Assembly (NCBI RefSeq): GCF_030546645.1
Contig: NZ_JAUOTO010000007.1
Span: 248,001 to 312,000 of the forward strand
Length of the DNA stretch: 64,000 nt
Direction of reading: 5' to 3'
From: Flavitalea plasmicola
Lineage (GTDB): Bacteria; Bacteroidota; Bacteroidia; Chitinophagales; Chitinophagaceae
Each line of letters opens with the position of its first letter. Within the stretch, counting starts at the first letter, position 1. This document shows, piece after piece, positions 58,767 to 64,000 of the stretch. The notes below the pieces were generated by a model, which saw only the letters and a list, made by a program, of their open reading frames with translations, had not been told where the DNA came from and searched no databases. The translations under genes were made by a program, and so were the position numbers.

Positions 58767-59351
58767 ATGAAGGAGCTACTGACGATATCACCGGTTATGA
58801 GTTCACCAACGGGAAAAAATATCACGACGGTCATCAGCACGTTCGGCAAGCGCTTGCTGAACTTTATCCGCCAACGGGTATCCAATGAGGCGGACGCGGA
58901 AGACATCTTACAGGACGTCTGGTACCAATTCACGACAACAGTGGACACAGAACCCATTGAACAGGTCAGTAGCTGGCTATTCGCCGTGGCACGTAACAAG
59001 ATCATCGATCGCTATCGCAAAAAGAAACCGGACTCGCTCGACAGCCTGCTGACGCCCAACGAAGAGGATGGAGGACCAGACTTCTCCGAGATCCTCTTTG
59101 ATAAAGGGAGTAACCCCGAGACTGTTCACCTGCGTAATCTCTTCTGGAAAACCCTGAAGGAAGCCCTGCAGGAGCTGCCGGAAGACCAGAGAAACGTATT
59201 CGTATGGAATGAAATGGGCGATGTCTCTTTCAAAGAGATCGCAGACCATACTGGAGAAAATATCAACACGCTGATATCAAGAAAAAGATACGCCGTGCTC
59301 TATCTGCGGGAAAGACTGATGACCTTGTACAACGAAATTATAAATCATTAA
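58767..59351 (+). CDS. ECF-type RNA polymerase sigma factor
   Basis: A 194-residue sigma factor: region 2 has DAEDILQDVWYQF and SSWLFAVARNKIIDRYRKK, region 4 has LPEDQRNVFVWNEMGDVSFKEIADHTGENINTLISRKRYAVLYL. A 60-residue acidic linker separates them, longer than in most ECF factors. A small membrane protein is encoded 12 nt downstream, in the position usually taken by an anti-sigma factor. Confidence 0.9.
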   Translation: MKELLTISPVMSSPTGKNITTVISTFGKRLLNFIRQRVSNEADAEDILQDVWYQFTTTVDTEPIEQVSSWLFAVARNKIIDRYRKKKPDSLDSLLTPNEEDGGPDFSEILFDKGSNPETVHLRNLFWKTLKEALQELPEDQRNVFVWNEMGDVSFKEIADHTGENINTLISRKRYAVLYLRERLMTLYNEIINH

Positions 59352-59363
59352 AATAAAAAGATC

Positions 59364-59747
59364 ATGAAACGTTTTTGGATGAGAAGGGTAGCCGGTATTA
59401 TTGCGATGGTTATCGTGGGAGTAGCCGTTTTCTCCACCATTGTTATGCTGTTGTGGAATGCATTGCTGCCCACCCTCTTTAACTTCCCCGCTATCACTTT
59501 CCCCCAGGCCCTGGGACTGCTGATCCTTTCAAAAATATTGTTCGGCGGCTTCCGCGGTGGCGGCGGCCCCAAACAGCATTGGAAGAACAAAATGAAACAG
59601 CATTGGATGAACATGAATCCTGAAGAAAGGGAAAAATTTTCGCAGGAATGGGGCAAACGCTGCGGGCCTTTCGGACAAGGCGGCCCCTTCGGACCCCGCG
59701 GTCCTTTCCAGGCGGAAAAAGATACACCCACAGAAAGCGCCTCCTGA
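59364..59747 (+). CDS. small membrane protein next to the ECF sigma factor
   Basis: A 127-residue protein with two hydrophobic helices (IIAMVIVGVAVFSTIVMLLW, then PQALGLLILSKILFGGF) followed by a Gly-rich and basic cytosolic tail with Met, Trp and His. It has no known anti-sigma domain. The 12-nt spacing suggests cotranscription with the sigma gene, so a regulatory partner is possible; family similarity is not established. Confidence 0.7.
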   Translation: MKRFWMRRVAGIIAMVIVGVAVFSTIVMLLWNALLPTLFNFPAITFPQALGLLILSKILFGGFRGGGGPKQHWKNKMKQHWMNMNPEEREKFSQEWGKRCGPFGQGGPFGPRGPFQAEKDTPTESAS

Positions 59748-59791
59748 CCAGCGCCGCCATTAAAACAACCAACCACTGAAAGATCGTTCAT

Positions 59792-60388
59792 ATGTCAGCA
59801 AACCTTTTATCCAACGCGCTCCCGTCCGCCGGCCTGGCCCGGCTGTCGAGCTGTCTCTTCCCCGGATACCAGTCCGCCGCCAGCGACTGGACCCTGGAAC
59901 AACTCAACATCCTTCCGTATCAGCATCTGCTGGAGATTGGTTACGGACCGGGCAAAACGACCCAGGCGGTGACCAGGAAACTAAAGACAGGATTCATCGC
60001 AGGCATCGATTGCTCCGTCACCATGTACCAGCGCGCCTCCAGAAGGAACAAACGCGCCATCGAGCAACAGCTGTTACAGCTGCACGTAGGCAATCTGTAC
60101 GAGCTGCCCTATCCGTCTCATTACTTCAATACCATCTACGGCACCAATGCCCATCTGTCCTGGAGAGACCCGCAGACGGAATTCATCCGCCTTGCCAACA
60201 TGCTGAGAACGGGCGGACGCCTCGTCATGATCCTGCAGCCGGATTGGGCACGACAGGAAAAAGCCATCCGCGCCGAAGTGGAAAGACTGGAAGAAGATTA
60301 CCTCTCAGCCGGATTGACAGACATCCGCATTCGTTATAAGGATACAGACCCGATCACTGGCATCGCGATCACAGGGTATAAGGCTTAA
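59792..60388 (+). CDS. class I SAM-dependent methyltransferase
   Basis: A 198-residue methyltransferase with motif I LLEIGYGPGKTTQAVTRKL and IAGIDCSVTMYQRASRR as the acidic loop, then LRTGGRLVMILQPDW. It matches the UbiE/generic Methyltransf_11 type; substrate is not apparent. It lies 45 nt past the membrane protein gene on the same strand. Confidence 0.87.
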   Translation: MSANLLSNALPSAGLARLSSCLFPGYQSAASDWTLEQLNILPYQHLLEIGYGPGKTTQAVTRKLKTGFIAGIDCSVTMYQRASRRNKRAIEQQLLQLHVGNLYELPYPSHYFNTIYGTNAHLSWRDPQTEFIRLANMLRTGGRLVMILQPDWARQEKAIRAEVERLEEDYLSAGLTDIRIRYKDTDPITGIAITGYKA

Positions 60389-60534
60389 CGCATCTAATTC
60401 ATTATCAATACATTATATCTCTTTACGGAAACTTTAACACACCCCCGTTAAATCTCCCAAAGCTTTTTCATTCTTATATACAAGGATGCGAACTGACCTT
60501 GAAAAACATCCCGGTAACAATAAATTCTACAATT

Positions 60535-61023
60535 ATGAAAAAGCTACTTGTACTCACCACGATCCTCGCCGGCACCCTGGTTGCCACTTCGGCTTATTCA
60601 CAGGTATCTATCCACGTCGGATTCAACCTTCCTGTTCGCAGAGTGTATGTTGCACCTCCCCCTCCTCCGCCGGTAGTCTATCAGCAATATCCTGCCCCCG
60701 CTCCGGTGTACCAGGATGATTATGGCTACAACCAGGACAATTGCGCCCAGGCGCCCACGACAGTCGTCTATGAAACAGAATACCCCGGGTGTGCATATTA
60801 CAACTACCCCGTATGGAACGGCCACTACCGCGACCGGGTATACTACGAACACTATCGCCCTTATTTTTACAGGGACAACAGAGGATACTTCGACCGGGGA
60901 CGTTTTGACCGTGAAAGATTTGTACGGGAAAGGTACGCACGTGGCGGATATGACCGGGGTGGATACGACCACGACAGAGGCGAACACCGTGGATGGGACC
61001 GTGACCGTCACGGCCGGTGGTAA
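60535..61023 (+). CDS. secreted Pro/Tyr- and Arg/Gly-rich protein
   Basis: About 162 residues with a Sec signal (KKLLVLTTILAGTLVATSAYS). The mature part first has Pro-rich runs (VAPPPPPPVVYQQYP), then a low-complexity RG/RD/Y tail (DRGRFDRERF, RGGYDRGGYDHDRG). Such envelope-stress proteins are common in Bacteroidota; function is unknown. The ATG at 60535 is chosen because it begins at the signal peptide. Confidence 0.7.
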   Translation: MKKLLVLTTILAGTLVATSAYSQVSIHVGFNLPVRRVYVAPPPPPPVVYQQYPAPAPVYQDDYGYNQDNCAQAPTTVVYETEYPGCAYYNYPVWNGHYRDRVYYEHYRPYFYRDNRGYFDRGRFDRERFVRERYARGGYDRGGYDHDRGEHRGWDRDRHGRW

Positions 61024-61037
61024 AAATATTTAAAAGT

Positions 61038-61066
61038 AGAAGCCGCTTCAAAACGAAGCGGCTTCT
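61038..61066. terminator. bidirectional terminator between convergent genes
   Basis: AGAAGCCGCTTC at 61038-61049 pairs perfectly with GAAGCGGCTTCT at 61055-61066 across a 5-nt loop. TTATTTTG follows on the plus strand. It separates the secreted protein from the convergent phosphoesterase gene. Confidence 0.85.
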
Positions 61067-61077
61067 TTATTTTGTCT

Positions 61078-63525
61078 CTAATCATTATCCCTCTTCTCCG
61101 CCACCCTTACAAAAGCAGCTCTGTTGGGAGCCGGCACTTTCGCCTCCATCCCTTTTATTCCCTTCCAAAGGATCTCATTAAACTCATTATCCGGGATCCG
61201 ATCCTCCCGGGTAAGGTCAAGGCCCGCAGACTTCTTAGCCATCTCGTTCCACGCTATATTTTTATCGGAGAGATCCACATTCGCAGGCAACGCATGAAAC
61301 ACTGTCTCATCCGCCTTATCGGAAAAGCATCGCCATAAAGGAGTCGCCGCCGCATCATACTGGGTCATCGGAGGCAACCCCAGGATCAGCTCCATTGTAC
61401 GGAGCACCGAAGTAGTGGAATACATCGTATGATCCACAAAATGACGCTTAACCAATCCTCCCGCTATATACACCGGGCTGCGATGCGCATCCACATGATC
61501 GGGACCATTCTGCGCATCGTCCTCCAATACAAGGATAACACTTTCCTTCCAGATAGGGCTTTTGCTGAGATATTCCACCAATTCCCCCACCGCCAGGTCA
61601 TTGTCCGCGACATGCGCAAAAGGCGTAGGCCGCCCCTTCTTCATTCCTTCCGTATGATCATTACCCAGCCTCACCGTATTAAATCGGGGCAACGCCTGTG
61701 CAGCCAGCAGGGAGTCGAAATCCCTTTTCCACTGACCCACTCTCGTTGTATCCCGCACGGTCAGGTCCCATCCGGTGTAATAAGGACAAAAATGCCCTTT
61801 CAAAGTTTGTATGTTTGGCTTATAATCGTCCGCAAACTCTCCATAGGTTCTGAAAGATATCCCCGCCCGCTTGCAATGATCCCAGATAAATCCGCCCTTA
61901 TTATTGGCGATCTCCCTGTTGCCTTCCGAATCATATCGCCCCCCTCTTCCTCCATAGTAAGTAGGCCATGTCTTTTCCAGGTAGTCATTGGCATAAGCCC
62001 CCATGCTCCAGTTGTGTCCGTCCGCACTCACTTCCGCATCCACGTAGAAATTGTCCAGCAGCACAAACTCGCGCGCAAGCGCATGCAGATTAGGCGTAAC
62101 CCGCTCGCCAAATAATACCAGGCTACTATCCCCGTTGCCTTCCTTCATATCTCCCAGTACCTGGTCATACGTGCGATTTTCTTTTATTATATAGAAAACA
62201 TATTTGATAGGCGAAGGCTCTCCTACCTTCATCGGCACGGGATTGCCCGGCTGGCCCGCGGCCAGCAATTCTCCCTCTTTGGTGTAAGGCGTATTCTGGT
62301 ACACCTGCCGGGAATAAACGCCCAGCTGCTGGTCGTCCGGCTCGGCAATAATGCTCATGGACCCCTTGAACAATCCCGCTATATATTGCACGGTCTTCGC
62401 CTTTGCAAGATCCCCTTTCTGATAATTCACTTCCTGCTTCCTGCTCACCGGGCTGGGCCCCTCCGGATTAGACTTGGATGAAAAACCCTTGCCATTGGCT
62501 ACCCAGATCTTTTTCCCTATCGTCCGTACAGCAGTAGGATACCATCCCACCGGTATGAATCCCCTGGACTTACATGCGCCCGGCGTTCGTATGTCAAACA
62601 CTGCCAGGCAATTGTTGTCTGCATTGGCAACATACAGCGTCTTCTCATCCGCGCTGAGCGCCAGTGCATTCGTAGTAGAGCCGGGTGGGGCATCCGCATA
62701 CAGGGCCGCGTTCAACGTCTCCACTACTTTCCGTTGCAGCAGATCGATCACAGACACGGAATTGTCATTGGCATTGGCTACAAAAAGCCAGCGCCCATTC
62801 TTCGTTAGACAAAGATCATTCGGATTGTCTCCCACAGGGACCTCCCCGGTAAATACCCGCCGTTCCGTATCAAAGATCAATACCTTGTCACAACCCCAGC
62901 AACTGACATAAAGCGTTCTCCTGTCGCGCGAAAGCTTACAGGTATATCCTTCTCCTCCCAGCTCCAGTTTCTTCACGACGGCCCTGGAAGAAAGATCCAC
63001 GATATACAGCGCGTTGTTCTCCTTCGTCACGACATACAGTATATTCCTCTTATAGTCGATATCCAATCCGGCAGGGGAGATCTTCTCCGGCCATTTCTTC
63101 CCCAGGATAAAACTATCGGCAAGCCTTAACCGATGATCTCCCGCGCCGATCGCATATTTCAGGATCTGGTTATCATTGCCTCCCGACGCATACAGGAATT
63201 TGTCATCTCCGCTGAACTTCAATCCCAGCCAGCTCCGCCGGATGACGATGCTGTCCACCACTTTTTCCGCCGCCACATCTATGAGTTGCAGGGTCTGGGT
63301 GCTCTGGCCATTATTGGTGACAGCCAGCCAGCGACTGGAAGGGGAAACAGCTATGTTCAAAGGCAGGTCTCCCAGCGTCAGACTGGTCCCGGCCGGTGTA
63401 AGGCTCCAGCCATTGGGCAATAAGATCATGGAATCCGCACCTGTTCCAGGCCGCCGGCCCTCTGGCTGCGCCCAGGCCTGCCCCGACAACGCAACGAACA
63501 GAAGAGGTAAGAAAATTTTATTCAT
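61078..63525 (-). CDS. YncE-type beta-propeller fused to phosphoesterase domain
   Basis: An 815-residue secreted protein with a Sec signal (IFLPLLFVALSGQAWAQ). Residues 45-360 form a YncE-like beta-propeller (VANANDNSVSVIDL, YVANADNNCLAVFDI). The rest is a phosphoesterase of the alkaline phosphatase superfamily: YIIKENRTYDQVLGDM, then DGHNWSMGAYAND, LGNDHTEGM and VLEDDAQNGPDHVDAHRSP supply metal ligands. Fusion of both parts is a known Bacteroidota layout. The start overlaps the end of the next gene by 4 nt, so the two are cotranscribed. Confidence 0.88.
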   Translation of the reverse strand: MNKIFLPLLFVALSGQAWAQPEGRRPGTGADSMILLPNGWSLTPAGTSLTLGDLPLNIAVSPSSRWLAVTNNGQSTQTLQLIDVAAEKVVDSIVIRRSWLGLKFSGDDKFLYASGGNDNQILKYAIGAGDHRLRLADSFILGKKWPEKISPAGLDIDYKRNILYVVTKENNALYIVDLSSRAVVKKLELGGEGYTCKLSRDRRTLYVSCWGCDKVLIFDTERRVFTGEVPVGDNPNDLCLTKNGRWLFVANANDNSVSVIDLLQRKVVETLNAALYADAPPGSTTNALALSADEKTLYVANADNNCLAVFDIRTPGACKSRGFIPVGWYPTAVRTIGKKIWVANGKGFSSKSNPEGPSPVSRKQEVNYQKGDLAKAKTVQYIAGLFKGSMSIIAEPDDQQLGVYSRQVYQNTPYTKEGELLAAGQPGNPVPMKVGEPSPIKYVFYIIKENRTYDQVLGDMKEGNGDSSLVLFGERVTPNLHALAREFVLLDNFYVDAEVSADGHNWSMGAYANDYLEKTWPTYYGGRGGRYDSEGNREIANNKGGFIWDHCKRAGISFRTYGEFADDYKPNIQTLKGHFCPYYTGWDLTVRDTTRVGQWKRDFDSLLAAQALPRFNTVRLGNDHTEGMKKGRPTPFAHVADNDLAVGELVEYLSKSPIWKESVILVLEDDAQNGPDHVDAHRSPVYIAGGLVKRHFVDHTMYSTTSVLRTMELILGLPPMTQYDAAATPLWRCFSDKADETVFHALPANVDLSDKNIAWNEMAKKSAGLDLTREDRIPDNEFNEILWKGIKGMEAKVPAPNRAAFVRVAEKRDND

Positions 63526-64000
63526 ACAAAAAGTTTTGAAGCCCTCTCCGCCGCCTCCGGCTTTCCCACATCTATGAGCTTCGACCCACTGTGATCGAAT
63601 CCCCGCACCGAATGCGCCGCAGCCAGATCAAGATATACGTCTACCATGGAAAATTTCCCTTCCTGTTTCATCAGCCCAAAAATGGCCGGATCGATCACGT
63701 GAATGCCGCTGAATGCTTTTTCAATCACCGCTCCGCCCGAAGAAGCGCCGCCCACCCATCTTTCCTGGCCCGTCTTTACATTCCTCCAGCCACGCAGCCG
63801 GTGCTTGTCATCGAAAAGGAAATAGCGGGATGTTGCGCGGTCCGTCACCGCCAAAGTAGCCAATGGCCGGTGCTCAAAATGATCCCGTATCATGGCGCCC
63901 AGGTCCAGGTCAGTGAGGATATCCACATTCATGACGACAAAAGGTGCTTCCTTCAGCCATTGTCCCGCCTTCTTCAGCCCGCCTCCCGTCTCCAACACCT
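63522..64000 (-). CDS. sugar-1-phosphate nucleotidyltransferase, N-terminus cut by window edge
   Basis: The visible 158 residues are the C-terminal part of a nucleotidyltransferase (MurU/RmlA-like): VLETGGGLKKAG, VVMNVDILTDLDL with the metal-binding Asp, and FSGIHVIDPAIFGLM. The open frame runs off the right edge, so the start and the GGRGTR-like loop are outside the window. Stop and the start of the phosphoesterase overlap by 4 nt. Substrate cannot be fixed from this part. Confidence 0.8.
   Translation of the reverse strand, partial: VLETGGGLKKAGQWLKEAPFVVMNVDILTDLDLGAMIRDHFEHRPLATLAVTDRATSRYFLFDDKHRLRGWRNVKTGQERWVGGASSGGAVIEKAFSGIHVIDPAIFGLMKQEGKFSMVDVYLDLAAAHSVRGFDHSGSKLIDVGKPEAAERASKLFV

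Noticed and set aside
1-64000. CRISPR arrays, insertion sequences, integrases, rRNA and tRNA genes
   Set aside because: No spaced direct repeats, transposase motifs, or conserved RNA gene segments were recognised on either strand.

Overview
The window looks like chromosomal DNA of a Bacteroidota species, most likely a Chitinophagaceae relative. The reasons are promoter boxes of the TAnnTTTG type, weak or absent Shine-Dalgarno sequences, protein families typical of that group (NusG-like exopolysaccharide antiterminator, CpsB/YwqE-type PHP phosphatase, YncE/phosphatase fusion) and moderate GC with AT-rich islands. No rRNA, tRNA, CRISPR array, transposase or phage module was recognised.

Left edge (0-2.8 kb): a secreted protein of unknown function converges on a minus-strand unit of an ECF sigma factor translationally coupled to isopentenyl-diphosphate isomerase. 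A MerR regulator with a cobalamin-binding domain (CarH type) lies just upstream of it. This looks like a light- or stress-controlled isoprenoid unit.

Centre (2.8-36.8 kb): one very large minus-strand exopolysaccharide locus of 33 genes, mostly overlapping by 4 nt or separated by a few nt. Transcription starts right of the NusG-like gene (36.8 kb), passes a leader hairpin, then runs through Wza, Wzc, an ABC exporter (Wzm/Wzt with a C-terminal cargo domain), an SGNH-like protein, methyltransferases, about ten glycosyltransferases and sugar-building genes, and ends with the PHP phosphatase that should reset Wzc. Sugar pathways visible are GDP-L-fucose (Gmd, Fcl) with two fucosyltransferases (GT10 and GT11), a 2,6-dideoxyhexose cassette (NDP-hexose 2,3-dehydratase, Gfo/Idh/MocA reductase, SDR), and a WbpB/WbpD-like uronic acid branch with an AsnB-type amidotransferase. 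No flippase and no priming sugar transferase were found.

36.8-41 kb: a detached FkbM methyltransferase, a membrane protein, and a plus-strand secreted pectate-lyase-like beta-helix protein that may act on a polysaccharide. It is followed by a broken C-terminal remnant of another secreted protein.

41.3-45 kb: a TROVE/Ro60-like RNA-binding protein followed by an AAA ATPase, flanked by several strong hairpins and two tiny open frames. This is a candidate Ro-RNP locus with an unidentified Y-like RNA.

45-51.9 kb: a hybrid histidine kinase divergent from a free HPt protein, an aminotransferase, a GH27/36-like alpha-galactosidase, a reductase-like half-domain protein and an AraC regulator. 51.9-54.2 kb is an AT-rich island with a frameshifted gene, a lipoprotein, a gene fragment and a nucleotidyltransferase with a small partner.

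54.3-58.7 kb: a divergent DNA-damage-type cassette. Rightward are UmuD-like and UmuC genes, the UmuD-like protein lacking both catalytic residues. Leftward are two tandem 2H-phosphoesterase-like proteins with degenerate active sites and a spore-photoproduct-lyase-like radical SAM protein. A palindromic TTAGTA/TACTAA operator candidate sits between the two arms.

58.7-64 kb: an ECF sigma factor with a small membrane protein, a methyltransferase, a secreted low-complexity protein, a beta-propeller/phosphoesterase protein and a sugar-1-phosphate nucleotidyltransferase cut by the window edge.

The most promising leads are the dead UmuD/2H/radical-SAM cassette, the TROVE-AAA locus with its structured flanks, and the 2,6-dideoxyhexose module in a fucosylated exopolysaccharide locus.
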